Below, one piece after another: positions 15,985-30,000 of a stretch of DNA of 64,000 nucleotides. The stretch comes from Microvelia longipes. Lineage: Eukaryota > Arthropoda > Insecta > Hemiptera > Veliidae. Numbering within the stretch: position 1 is the stretch's first letter; each line of letters opens with the position of its first letter. The position numbers and the translations under genes were made by a program. A model generated the notes under the pieces. The model was not told the origin of the DNA. It saw only the letters and a list, made by a program, of their open reading frames with translations, and ran no database searches. The stretch spans positions 31,204,565 to 31,268,564 of the forward strand of contig JACMZG010001913.1 of NCBI GenBank assembly GCA_018340805.1, in the 5' to 3' direction.

Positions 15985-16765
15985 TTATTTTTCCTCATTC
16001 ATACCGTAAGTATGTAGGAAAAGTATTGTGTTTGCAAAAAAATCTTATACCGGGATGTCACTGGAATCATCCGTTTCAGGCCTCCTGAGTGGTTTTCACC
16101 AAGTTGTCTATCCGTATGTGTGTCTGTTATCATCGTAGCTCCCAATGTATGCTAGAGAATTGAAACTTTGTAAAAAAAAATTATAGGTAAATTTGTGCTA
16201 TCCAGAGAATAATATTCTTGTGACGTCATTAACCTGCCATTATGACTCAGCAAAAAATTTAAGAAATCATAAAATGTAGAAAAATGTTTGCAATTCAAAA
16301 GACATTTTGGACGACTGTTGCCTTATATAAGACTAACATATGTGCTTAGTTTCATCTCATTATCAGTATAACAAATTATTGTGGTTCAATTTTTATCAGA
16401 TGACTTAAAAAATTGGGAAATAACCCAAATGAGTTGAAAGTTAGTATATGTGTATGAGTTAATACGTAATGAATGAGTACACACAGTTTCGTTTCAATAT
16501 GACAAGTATATCCATGATTTTTGTTAGATCATTAAAGTTAAGCAGCATTGAGCGTGGTCAGTACCTAGATGGGTGACTGGTGGGAATGAAACGGATGTTA
16601 TACTATCTGAGGATGAGCAAAACGAGTCTGAAGACGTGTTGCAGTTTAAATATAACGACTTTTATATTCTGAGAACGAGCAAAGCGAGCTCAAGCTCCGA
16701 ACTAGGGAGGATGAAGGCAGGAAATACGATGTGACAAGGAAAGGTTCCTAGGTAACCCGTACCTG
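15985..16765 (+). repeat. Interspersed repeat R1, best plus-strand copy
   Basis: The most complete R1 copy, about 780 bp, running from CCTCATTCATACCGTAAG to AGGTAACCCGTACC. The segment 16535-16580 (GTTAAGCAGCATTGAGC ... GATGGGTGACT) closely resembles the 3' half of 5S rRNA. The module is internal, not at the 5' end as in typical 5S-derived SINE3 elements. Confidence 0.65.
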
Positions 16766-16904
16766 TTTTTTGTTTTTAGATTTATTGTGAATGATTTACC
16801 AAGAGACTGTCTCGAAGATGGCTTGGTGCCGTGCATTGTTTCCTCCTCTTACACTGATGATAAGGTATAGTTCTCAACTCTGCTGTATTATTGCTTAGGG
16901 TTAT

Positions 16905-17030
16905 AATATAATCAGCTGACAGTGTGGGAAAATAGTATTGAGGAACCAATGAGGTTGGTCGGATTTTATAGCCAGGATAAACCTTATTTTCTTCCTCCCA
17001 TGATTTTCCCATGCTGTCAACTGATTATAA
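16905..17030. mobile_element. Palindromic MITE D, copy 1
   Basis: A 126-bp near-palindrome from ATAATCAGCTGACAGTGTGGGAAAATA to its mirror CATGCTGTCAACTGATTATAA. Copies with the same termini lie at 18775-18910, 48703-48843 and 61982-62121, with degraded ones near 11085-11146 and 45303-45440. The short ORFs on both strands derive from it. Confidence 0.7.
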
Positions 17031-17264
17031 TAACCGTGTTTTATAATATACTAATAAACCTATTTTTTTGTAGAGTTATCATACTTGGGTGTTTTTTTTT
17101 AAAGAACAATTTTTATTTTACAAGGTTTGTAAAACCAATTTATATTTCATTCCTATTGGGTCATCTTAAGCTTTTTTAAAGGCAGTTGTTTGCTTTTCAA
17201 CTACATTTGTTTTTTATATTCAATTTTTTAGATAAGTAATAAATTTAAGGAGAATGATTAGTGC

Positions 17265-17663
17265 TGTTTTCACTTTTCCTCATTTATACCATGTGTATAT
17301 AGGAAAAGTATTGTTAAACTTTTTGTAAAAATATACACAAAGTTGTCTGTCTGTATGTGTGTATGTCTGTTATCATTGTAGCTCCTAGTGTATTTATGCT
17401 AGAGAGTTAAAACTTTGTACACAAATCACTCTATAGGTGTAGTTGTGCTATCTGGAAAAATATTTTTTGTGTGACATCATTAACTTGCAATAATGACTTA
17501 GCAAACATTTAAGGATGGGTGAAGGAGCGAAGCGAGTCCGAAGACGTATTTCAGTATAAATATAACGATTTGTATATTCTGAGGATGAGCGAAGAGAATC
17601 TGAAGTAGGGAGGATAAGTGTATTGAATCCGATGTGATGAGGAAAAGTTCCGAGGTACCTAAT
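17265..17663 (+). repeat. Interspersed repeat R1, internally deleted copy
   Basis: Starts TTTTCCTCATTTATACC and ends GGAAAAGTTCCGAGGTACC like the full copy, but the middle, including the 5S-like module, is missing. Confidence 0.55.
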
Positions 17664-17948
17664 TTTTTATTGCCTCATTCACTGGCCTCATTTTTTATAT
17701 TTTGTTTTAACATGATTGTTCTGACATATGTGTGTGTTCTAATTCTGTCTGAAGAGAACCCGATGTGGTTGAAATATATTGGTATTTAGCAAATTGATGA
17801 TTGTGATTTGATGAGCCATGGAATTCCAAAATTGAGAGAAACGAAATACGTCTCTTCTTAATAAGTAGACAACTTTTTTCTCTTGTATTACGTTCTTATT
17901 ATAAAATAACTTGTCCTTTGTGTAATCAACTTTTTATGTTGTGTTCAG

Positions 17949-18055
17949 GAAAGAGTAAGCATACTTTGTGGAGAGATAGAGGTCTGGGTTGAAGTAGTTC
18001 TGCCTGAAGTTTCTGTTTCACCATCACTCCTTTACCTGACATCTGTCAATTACAA
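17949..18055 (+). CDS. DLEC1: DLEC1-like exon a (first recognised)
   Basis: Follows acceptor gtgttcag and ends at donor CAA|gtgagg, phase 2. Encodes [16 protein letters not shown] and [12 protein letters not shown], the start of an Ig-like domain. It corresponds to the region about 880 residues into human DLEC1. No upstream exon could be identified. Confidence 0.75.
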
Positions 18056-21000
18056 GTGAGGTTTTATCTAATAATCTTCTTTCTTGAAAATATCAATTGA
18101 AGAAGCTATTTTTAACCTTGAGGCTTTGGGTAAACTTCTCCCCTCTTGCCAGGACAGGGTCCCAGATTAAAGGATCCTTACTAACCAAGAGCCGTAGCAA
18201 AGTTATTCAAGAAATTATCTAGTCATAATCAGAAAACAATGAGTTAATTAGTCACAACAAATTAACTATTTCAAACTAGTTAAATAGAATATTATTGATA
18301 ATACTTTACAAAATATTGGGAATAGAGATTCTATCCTAACACTGAAAATATTAGTCAGGTCAAACACAAGGAAATGCTCAAAGGAAAATTAACTAGTTTA
18401 AAGGGAAATATAATAGTTCATTGCTAGCAGTAGAAACAATTACAGCTTTCTGGTCTAAACTTGAGTCAGGGACTTTCCACTCTCTTAAAGACTCCGGTCT
18501 CTAAATGACTTTAATAAAACTCTTAAGTTGACTCTCCATTGACTCTAACATTTCTCTCTATAGTGACTCTTACATTACTCTCTTTCAGGCATAACCTTAT
18601 ATTTTATTTAGGGATTTTTACCTTCTTCCTCTTCTTTTGTCACCCTGCGTGCTGATCAGAAAACCTCCAATGTTGCAACCTCCATTAAAACATGTTGTAT
18701 ATTTTTCAAAATTATCTATATTTCCTAGAATTCCCTTAGTACTTTACTGAAATTTATAGTATGACTCATTGTTAAAATCAGTTGACAGGATGGAAAAATA
18801 ATGCGAGGGAGCCAATGAGGTTAGTCCTGGATGTTAAACCACGCCCACAATTTCATATCAGGCTAACCTCGTTGGTCCCTCAACACTATTTTTCCAATGC
18901 TGTCAACTTACCTGTGTCATACTAAAATTTATTACTATATTTTCCAAGAATACTTTGATTTTACTTTTCCAATTTGTCATTTGCGACTTTTCCTATAATA
19001 TTTTACACCAAACAATTAGAAAACTTTTATAAAATTCTCGGGATGAATTACTGCCACAGCTATACTATTTAGAGGTATGATACCTCTCTAACTAAAAATG
19101 TTTACATTATGAGCAGAATAAAATAAAGACTATAACTCTTATCGTTGAAATGATGATATCATAGGTTATATACGGTGTTATAACATATTCAGATTGTAAG
19201 GATCCCCCCCCAAGAGATACAAATTTAAAAATAAAAACTAGAAATTTCAACTTGAAGATCTGAAATTTTAGCCTGTTTTTTTGGACATATATGAATAATT
19301 AAGGCTTAATTTAGATTATCCTTCTGAATTGATGTATGGAGATATATGGGTATTGTGCAGTTTATACTCAAGCCTTAGGATTCCCACAACATATTCATGG
19401 TTTTTGTGGCTCTTTAGCTGTGTAGCAGCTTCATTTTCAAGAGCATTACTGTTGTTAATAGTTACTATTATTTAAATTTTCAGACCAGTTACTTGTAAGC
19501 TGAGGGTTAAAAACTTATCAGAGAGGAAGATCCAGGTGGATTGGGAGCTCGCCCAAGATGATGAGGCAACTTTCAATGTGGGTTATTTGTTTATATTTTA
19601 TTTAATCTAAAAGTATTTTTTTTATTTAGATAATAGAGAAAACTATGGGTACGGGATACCTTGGAACTTTTCCTTCAGTACCCTTTCCTCATTACTCCTT
19701 AGGCCTGTAGCCAGGTAGGGGCCAGAGGATGAAACATTTTTGTCTCCTCTATGAAAGTAGTTTTCAGTGGAAGTCCCTTGTAGATTTGTGAATATCGAAC
19801 CCCTCTGGGATATGCCCCCCCCCCATGTTTTGGCTGGCCACAGCAGACTTAATTTCGCTTGTCCTCAGAGCAAGCTACACCTCATTACACAATCCTTTTT
19901 CTATATATTGTGATATAAAGGAGGAAAAGTAGTAATGATATTGGAAACATTTCCATACTTTTATAACAATTTTGTATGGTTACAATTTTAACTAAAATAC
20001 CTCCTTTCCTTTTGAATTAAATTAAACATTCAAGTACCATTAAATATAATAATGACTAAAGTACCATCATTGCTTGATGTTATGGGTTGTTTGTTGGCTT
20101 TTTATCCTTGATGATGGTCTCTAGTTAGGTCACAAGCCATTTGCCAATAAATTTTTATTCGGTTGAAATACTTCTTTTCCTTTATTTTTAAATTATTTTT
20201 CCCTACACTCCTTATTTTTCAAGATTTTGCTTACATCTAACTATTCGGAAGTTAACATTGTGAATAAGTTTAAACTAAAGCAATCTATTTAATGAGCTAT
20301 AAAGTATGATAACTTTATAATTGCAAATTTTTCATTTGGTTCAAATCTGCATGAGGCTTATTACCACCACATCCATTTGTTTATATTTTATAGATTAAAA
20401 TGGTCTCAAGTCAGGTGGACTATATCGATGGGCAAGACGTAGCAGACGCCATTTTCAATATTAACTTTAATAGAGCATTTTGTCAGTCTTTAAAGAAAAA
20501 AGAAATTGAACTCATCATCTTGTAAATTTTGTTTAATTTAATTTTATCATTCATGTGTTTTGGATCATAATAGTCCTTGTCAAATAACACTAATATGAAA
20601 CTTATCAAACAAAGTGAGTTTTAGAATTGCTATGTATACTAGATGCTCATGATTTCATTTTTCCCTTATTAAACTGAGGCGAAAAAACTAAGCCTCAGGG
20701 CTGTGTAATTATACTCATTAAGTCGTTGAATATAATTTATTTTTACTATTAGCAATCGTCATAAAAAATAATTTATCTTGAATTGGATTTGGAAATAACA
20801 GAATAATGAAATAGTTCCATACAAATGATTACGTTCATCCGGCTTTAAACCTGTTCGTAATTCTTTGGTCCCTAGCAGTGTCAGAGTATTGAGTGAGGCA
20901 ATTCAGACAAGTAAACAAATCAGCAAGGGTACCTCGGAACCTTTCCTATCATCTTCAGACTCATAGAGATATATTACTAGAGATGCCCTATAGGTTAAAT

Positions 21001-24000
21001 TTTGAAACATTGAAAAGGTAACCTGACCCCCTCAGGAGTCACCCATGGTGTAGTGGTTAAGGTACGCGGACAATACACAGAATGAATGGACTTTAAACTC
21101 CCGAGTTTAATTTGTCATGGGTTCAATCCCAGCACGGGCCTCTCGAATTTTTATAAAAAATGCTGTGTACCACGTCCTTCAGAAGGGACGTAAAACCGGT
21201 GGTCTCGAGCATTTGCGTTGTCAGGTACTCGTTAAAGATCCCTTACCCTAAATGAAACTGGGTATAGGCAAAATTTAGGACCCTCATAGTAGATTCATTA
21301 TAATACTATACTGTTTCTGCCTTGTAGTTTAAAGTGTGGGAGGTTTTGTTTAACAGTGAGGGCACGTGTTGTTCCTAGTTTTCACTAGACTATAAGAGTC
21401 AGTGAAAATATGTATGATTGCTCGAAAAAGCATGAGAGCAACCATAGAAATTCACGGCTCTTCTGTCTAGATTAGATGAAATATACCTACACTTGAAATT
21501 AAAAGGAGTAGAACACTATCTTAGGGAGCTGGCAAAAAGGGCCCAACAACGTGGCCTACTTGCCTGGTAGTTACTATCACTCCCCCCATATTACTATCAC
21601 TAACCTGACCCCCTCGCTAATAAATTCAGTTAAATAATCAATTCAAACTTTCAGTATATAATACAGTAGAGCGTTAAAAATACAAATAAAAAAAAAAACA
21701 AGAAATGAGCGGGAAACCGAAAACATTTAATTTATTATAACCTTAACTCACTCTTGGAGGAGGTTTTAATGAGGTTACACAGAGCCCCTGAGAGCCCCAA
21801 AAAAGATGATTCAGGCTTCTTAATGTAATGAGATAGGTTATGCCCCCTCTAGTATATATATCTATGTTCAGACTCGCTTTGCTTATCAGTAGGGATCTTT
21901 TAAAACACCTGGAATGTAATTCATTTGAAGTTCTGGTTCTGGATAACCTTTTTACCTTTGATATAGGCTTTTAAAGTTTATTTATGTTATTTTGTTCCTA
22001 GTTTTTTATTTATTGTTAATTTAGTTTTTTTAGTAGTTTTATATCTTTCCTGAAGATGATCCAAATGGATTACAATTTATTGTTCCTGTTAAAAAAACAT
22101 TGTAGAATTAAAGTCGTTCTTTTTCTAAATTCTGGTTTCAGATTTTCAAAAACAACTGGAAAGGATGTTCATTTGAAATCCTGGTTTTGAATTTTTAAAA
22201 ACACCTGGAACTGATATTTCATTTCATTTTTTAATTTTCCTTTAGACTGTTGATATATAAATTTGAACAAATACATAAAAATAATTAAAGAAATTTTAAC
22301 AAAATCGGGCACTGGGTATATGGGAACTTTCCTTGTATTTGCAACCCTCATCCTCAGTATTTTAAATTAGCTTGGCTTATCCTCAGAATATGAAAATCAC
22401 AAAATGACAGTTATTGATATCATAAAAAAAATATTATCCGGATAGCACAACTAAATAAATAAATTCTTTATTTTCACTTTGAATATTTTTATTTAATGTA
22501 CTATCCTTTTGTATTCAAAAGGATAGTATATTAAATAAAAAATTAAAAACAAAGCAGTAATTGGAGTATTAAATGCAGGGGTGGAACTCAGAAGGCTGCA
22601 ACACCTGAGTGTGGGGCTACAAAATACTAAACCTAAAGATTATTTTTCAAACATAGTTTCAACTCTCTAGCACAAATACACGGGGAGTTATGATGATAAC
22701 AGACACACACACACAGACAGGTATATTGTTGAAACTTGTTTAAAACTACTCAGTAGATCTTAAAATGGATAAATTTAGTTGAAATCCCAGTTTCATATTT
22801 TTTGTGCCAACACAATAATTTTCCTTTTATACCTACTGTATGCACGAGGAAAAGTATTGACAAAATAATAAGCAAGGTGAAGTTACACCTCTGCTGAAAG
22901 ACTTATTTGTTGCTTATAATGGTTTGTGGGGTAACTTATTTGTTTAGCTTAAATATAAACAATGGAGAGGTTGTCATGGACATACCAGTCTGCATAAAAA
23001 TGTTGAAGAAACTTGCTGATTACGATCAATTCAAATATGTTGATCTTGCCGATGTTATAAACCCCTCGTATGGAGACCTCATTTGTTTACAACCATTGGT
23101 ATGTTAATACATGGCATAATATGTGATAATTTATAATATGATGATTTATAATATAATATGTGATTATAATATGTCATAATTTAGATGTAATTGTTTATAT
23201 AGTTAGTGGCGTGTAGTCTATTGTCATTACTGTTTACAATTAACCATATTGTGGGAGAGTTACTTCTCCCATCAGCAGGTTCTTCTTTAGAAAGATAGTG
23301 AGAGGCACTGGTCATGTAGGATGTGGTGTAAACAGTAACAGCTGGGCAACTAGGGAAATCAATAAAACCTTACTAAACAAGACATGTCGAGTGGGATGTT
23401 GTTTTCAATGGTTTTTGGGCACTAAACTGAATGAAACCAGTCCGGAGTCAATATGACTGCTTAAAGTACTCAAAGCCAGGGTTCCCTAGTTCAAATCTTG
23501 GTACCGGTAATAATTTTTTATAGTCATATTTACAGTATATAAGTTTATAACTTCAAAACAATTCTGGTGCTTAGGTCTGCAAGCCGGGGGAAATTTTCTT
23601 TGAAATGTGTGCTTTCTTGCTCATCAATCCATTTTTTCTATAGTCTCTGTTATATGCTTTATATCCAGAGCAGAAGCATCACAACTTGTTATTAAATTTT
23701 TTCCACTTTTTCAAAGAAATTTAGCATAAACTGAGCTTCTAATGAAATGCACGACAATGCTCTGTCGTGCATTGTATAATCTAAGGCATAAATATGTGCA
23801 TTTGAACTTCAATGATAATTGGATAAAATAACTTCTTTTTCTAAAGTTTATAAAAACATGCTAGCTTACATGGAAATATTACATGCTCCCATAATTTTTA
23901 AACCCATTGATAGGGAAGCCACGTTCTATCATTGGCAGCTTGTTTTTCTTTATTTTCCAGAACAAGGAAAGCTTATTAGATGTATTTAAAACAATGATAA

Positions 24001-27000
24001 GTAAAATGAAGAAATTTGATGACTCATCAAGTAATGTGGTGCAAGCAGAAAGAGTTGTTGAGAATGCTGTTGGGCCTAATTCAAGTGTAAGTGTCTTTAT
24101 TAGTTACTGTTGAAGTATAGGGGTATAAATCCAGCCAATGGAGGACCTCAATATGAGGTTATCCCTTGTACTTTACACTCAGGAGGTCTTGAATTCAAGG
24201 CCGGCAAACCCAGCCAGAGGTTTTTCAGCAGGGTTTTTCTTGGCTGCTAATACATAAATGGAGGGTTGGTCCCTGTTCTGTCCGAGACAAGTCTGGTTCC
24301 ACATTTCAGTTGTCTCCAGAATAAGAAATATACTAAAAAGATATTGTGGTAATGTTAATTATTATATTTAATTTTTATTTAATTATTATGTGTAATTGTT
24401 ATAGAATGGTGGTTTGATATGTGGTATGACTGTGTGGGAAGAAGAAGATGATATAGGCTGGGTTATCGGGGATGTAAGAAGATGTGATGTGTGTTTAGTG
24501 CCATCTCAAGTAAATCTGTCTGTTTACTTAGAAACACATGATAGTGTTGTCATCAGTCTTATAAACCAGTCCCTTGTACCAACTAAATACAGGTGACATG
24601 TTTTTTTTAGTTAAAATGAAATAAATATTAAAAAAATGTAAAAAACACTGTAAAAATAAACATTACTAATAGCTAGCTGAAGAACCTCACTCCTAATGAT
24701 CTTCAGGTAGATAAGTCAATTTAGTTTAATGAGTCACCCTTTTAAACTCAGCCGCACCTTTGAGGGGGGAAGAAATACTTTGAGTATTGGTTGTTGTTTT
24801 GTTATGTTTTGTTATTATTTTTTTATTAAATGACATTTTTTTCATACTTTGCCTCGTAATATTAAAAATTTCATCATGTGGGCAGCTTTTCAGCTGTTTT
24901 GGTGCTTGGTGGGTCTAATCGGTTTGCCATGGTTTGCCTTCAGAGTCACAATATAATTGTGTGAGAGACATCTAGAAAATGTAACAAGCAAAATGCAATG
25001 CTACATATGGAAACTGTTTTATCATTATCATTTGTCATGATTTCTGCCCTCTCTTACACTCTTGCCCCCTCTCTCTTTTATAAATCACTTGTTTTCCCCA
25101 TTTAAAAATGAGTTGAACAATACTAATGCATCCTATTATCATTGTCTAGATACATTTTATTACTTCCACTGAAAAATAAAAAAAATTGTTCTACACCATT
25201 GACTACCAAACAATAAATTAAAGCCCACATATTACAAACAAGGCATGAATACCTCTTTGATAATTCTGTATGATTTTAGTGAAAAAAATATTTCTATATG
25301 GATTATATCAAAGTTTCCACCAGATCTATAATTTCAACCCAGTTTCCAACTGTTATGAGGTAATAAACTGTGTAGGCTTTCACAGTTATCTTAGCGATAA
25401 TGTAGTGTAGGTCTTCCGGTGGTGACCGCATTAATTTAGACGAGGAATCCGATGTTTCGCTTCCACTGTGGGAGGCATCTTCAGGGATGTAGGACACCAT
25501 AGATGAAAACATAATGCTCTACATACCTGAACTATGTTACAATAATTTGAACTATACTAGATTACTGAACTATAGGAGATTCTAATAGTTTTTAGAACCT
25601 CCATAGACTGTTGTTCTGAACCTTACTTGGTTAGAGGTTACTTTCATAATAGTTTTCTTGATAAATTTCTACTTTCTGAATACTTTTAGATGGGAAGAAG
25701 GACAAGGCAGTGATGCCAACATGCTGAAATCCTGGGTTACTAAATCCTCTGGAATTATTTATCCCAATCAGGAAATCAAAACTGATATTTATTTATTTCC
25801 TATGAAACCTGTAAGTAAACCTTTATACTTTTATTATAATTTATTTAAAAAATGAAAAACAAAATTATTTATTTATTTTGTTTTAAATAAATCATCTTTA
25901 AACTTGACCAGATATTTTTAAAAATCCAAATCAGCCAATGCACTTATGATTCAATTAAATTATCCTCAAAGTGTCAGTAAAAACAACTATTTCATAATTT
26001 TTGGTACTATGTTTGAATAGATCAGCCAAAAATTATGCTGAAAGTGTCAATCAAAACAACTATTTCATAATGTTTGGTATTATGCTTGAAAATATCAGCC
26101 AAAAATTATGCTGTAAGTGTCAGCCAAAACAACTATTTCATAGTGTTTAGTATTATGTTTGAAAAGATTTGCCAAAAATTATGCTCCAGGTGTTTGCCAA
26201 AACAGCGATTGTATCTAGTATTTTTTTCCAGGGAGAGGTAGTTGACTACATGATACCATGTCATGTTGATTATAAAGAAGAACCTGTCATATTGAAACTA
26301 ACAGGACAAATAAAGACTCTGAAAGTATTACTGCAGTGGTTCACCAGCAATGGATCTTACGAGATTACTTGGAAAAAGTAAGCTGTAACGGACTAAGTTG
26401 CTTAACTTGTTAAGTAACTTGCTTTATACTTCTATTTTATAGAAACTAATTAGGTATGGTATACATGATTTCTACCTGTGTTGCGGGGTACCTGCACCTG
26501 TGCTTATCAGATTGGCTAAGCTCATCCTAACCAGCTACTCCTCATCCTTATTGCAGTTCACCACTTGCAACTCATTTCACTTGTCCTTAGAATATGAAAA
26601 TCATTTAATTTGTATTGTAATTCGCAATATAAATTAAAAAAAAATATATTCTCCGGTTAGTACAACTACGTCAATAAGTTGATTTTTGTGGATAGTTCTA
26701 ACTCTCTAGCATAAATACACTTACATTGATAAGTTACACACACACTGTTTTGTTTATAAATTATTTTGTCTATAAAAAATTTGTGTGTTTTGAAATAAAG
26801 TATGTCCTAAAGGACATACTTTATTTGTAATCAACCTATGGGAATAGGCCGAAAAAAAACAAAAAAAAAACACACACATACAGACAGACAACTTTGTGAA
26901 AACCACTCAAGCAGCCATACAACACCTGAAACAAATAATTCAGGTGACATCCTGGTTTCGGTTTTTGCAAACAAAATACTTTTCCTATTTATCTACGGTG

Positions 27001-30000
27001 TGGTGTAAATGAGGAAAAGTAACGTTAAGTCTAACATAAAGCAGGATGCCTTGAGAATATCCGTAGTAACTTCGTGTGATCCATTAAAATAGTTTTCATC
27101 TTTCATATGTAGAGATAAAGAGGATGTTGTGTGAGATGAGGCATTGAGAATATACCAACCTCATCTAACAGGCTGGTATATTCTCAATGCCTACAAAATT
27201 ATCAAAGACATCGAAAGCGAAACCTCTATTAATGTTAAAAAGAAGGTTTGAAGGCAATCGCACTGTGACATTGGCTTCAGGAGAAGGTAGTACGCCCTGA
27301 CCGTCTAGAAATCCCTTGTATGCCAGTGCACTATAATGATTGTAAAATTCCTTACGATTGTTCTTAGGACTCCTGAGGATGATATGTTTATCTATCATCT
27401 TCTTTTTATTGTTGCTTTGGATTTTTCCTTTCCTTTATGTAAGAAATATTGTGTTTTTTTACTTATTTATTTTATTTTTTTATTTTCTTGACTTTTTATT
27501 TACTGATATTGATTGTATGCCACAGAAAGTTAACTCTCCAGTAAATATATTAATATACCATTAAGTGGCGAGACTATTTATTTATCTACTAACAGTATAT
27601 AATTTAAATTTTCATAACTGCAATTTATGAAATGGGAGTAATTTAGGCATTGTTTGATGAGCTTATTCAGCTGTATTGTTATTCAACTTTTTAAAAATTG
27701 ATTTCAGGCCAATAGATCCTGAGTCGTATACTTTTGGCGATGTGAAAGCAAGTTTAGATATGAGTGATCAGGTGATGATTTTACCACATTATAAAGCATT
27801 AACTGTGGACTTAAATTTTAAATTTGTTTGTAATTAAGTTAAATCAGATCAGCCTCTTAGAGTAAGAAAAGGACATATGGAACTGTTTTGTTAAGTCTGT
27901 TTCTTGAAAACTGGTTTACCGACTAGGCCCTAAGTCAAAATCAAGCAAATTTCAGCCCTGTTACCAATATCAGATAATTTATTTATTTTACTTATTTTTA
28001 TTTATCGAAACAATGAGCAGAGCTCAATAAAAATTTTAAAATAAAATTGAAATAAATGAAGAAGAAAACAATTAAAAAATGTCAATGAGTAATAAGAAAC
28101 AAAAAGAATAAACAACAACAGTATAGAACTATTAATAAAAGAATAAAAAAAGTTATGAAAGTGTTTTTCTTCGTAAAAAAATTAAATCAATTATTGTTAC
28201 TTAAAAATACTTAAAAACTTAAACTTTAAGTAAAATAAAAGAATTAATAAGAATATGAATATTATCTTAATTTTCATGAAAAAAATAATTGAAGTTAATA
28301 ACAATAAATGTGGAACTACATCGACTAAGAATTAAAATATATCTCAATAATTTTACATGATTCCTATTATTGAGATGTAGCTGATAAAATATTAAATAAA
28401 TCTTAAATAATTAAACAAAATATTTATTCATAATTTAACAAAAATTGTTTTTATTTTTTTAGTTAAACTTGACGTACCATATTATATATACCTGGTGATT
28501 TTTCCTCCAGACACCAAAACCTTCCCTGTACACTTGTACTGGTTAATCTTGTGTAGCTATCTACAGTAGTTTTAGTTTTGGACATTTGACAGCCCAAAAC
28601 TTTGCCTAAATCCTTCCTTTATTAGTCATAGAGATATGTTACTAGAGGGGGCATTCCCTACATCAATACATTGAGAGGGTGGAAACATCTTTTTGAGTAA
28701 TCTCATTGTATATACTAATGTTATTTGATTATACTTATAAATGGAAAGTGGGTAGGTTACTTTTCTGTTATTTCAAACATTTAACTGATAAGACCTCACT
28801 GGTAATAATATGTCAATGTTTTTGGTGGGTTGTTAATGATAAAAAATAGGAAAGTTATTTTTAATTTTATTATGTTTAGGAATCGCTGGAATACATGTCA
28901 CCAGCTATAGGAGAAACTTCGTTGCGGAAAATTATGAATGACTTACGAGTTGGTGTGTTTTCATCCAGTATTACCAACATCCGAAAGTGTAAAAATGATA
29001 TCTGTGAGCTACCTTCCAATAATACTCTCAAGCAGGGTAGCCAACCCCATCCTGAGTCAGTATAGTTTTTTATATAAATGTTTTGTTAGATAATTAGAAT
29101 AATATAGACTTTGAAAAAGTATTGTGGGGTACGCTGGTATTTTTCCTCTTAACTTGGGACTCTCAATGCTCGTCCTCAGTTTGGCATAATTATCTAAACC
29201 TTGCTAGAAAACAAACATTTTTAGTCCTGGAATTTTGCACTTATATCACTTTATAATCGTATAAAGTTATACAAATATAATGATTGAGAGAGAGAGAGAG
29301 AGTAGAAAATATTTTGATTGGCTATATCTGAGAAGTAGAGAATGTAGATAAACATGATCAGGGCTAAAAATGTTTGTTAGTTGTAATAAATGATAGTTGT
29401 GATAATTTTAAAATTATGCCTGAGTCAGCATATTGTCCAGCCCGAATTAAATCACCAAACTTGTGGTTTTCTTAATCTACTCTATGGTCCTGTAAATCTT
29501 ACAACCAAATGGTTCATAAATCTAATGCCTTAGAAAATCATCTATGGCAGACTATAAGGATTGCTATAGTTACTGTGCAAGCCCAGCGGGGGTAATCAAC
29601 TTAAAAATAAGTTCCTGACGCTGAAACTCGCTGAATAGAGGGTAAAACAAAAGTAAAAGATGAGATAAGGAAAAAAAGGACTGTATTTTAGTAAAAATTA
29701 GCAAACAATAAGATAAGGTAAGAAAGTGACTAGTAAAGTTTAAGCATTAAGTACTTACGGACTTGATACAACTTATAAAGTATCAAAACAGATAAGCATA
29801 AAAAACTCGGGTTAAAGTAACGCAAAATAAATAATTACACAAGTAAATTAATAAATCTAAGCAATAAATAAAGCAGGCAATAATAGATAATGATAATAAT
29901 AATAAATAGCGAGCTAATAAATAACTTGACTATATGCTTCGAATATGCCGGCAGAAGGGACACTATATATGCACTCAAAAATATGAAAGTAAGATAAACT

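Noticed and set aside
16535..16580. 5S rRNA gene
   Set aside because: Only the 3' half resembles 5S rRNA, and it is embedded in an interspersed repeat present many times.
16782..17179. ORFs on both strands around a palindrome
   Set aside because: Derived from palindromic MITE D and neighbouring AT-rich DNA.
20394..20530. TAA after exon c as the end of a short protein
   Set aside because: The TAA is part of a good donor (gtaaat), and splicing there restores phase with exon d and the family alignment.
21041..21140. Functional tRNA gene
   Set aside because: Has A- and B-box-like blocks but is part of a 567-bp insertion with a 15-bp duplication and cannot form a clean cloverleaf; called a SINE.
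24117..24320. Possible second SINE
   Set aside because: A vague B-box-like GTCTTGAATTCAAG block only; no A box, no target duplication seen.
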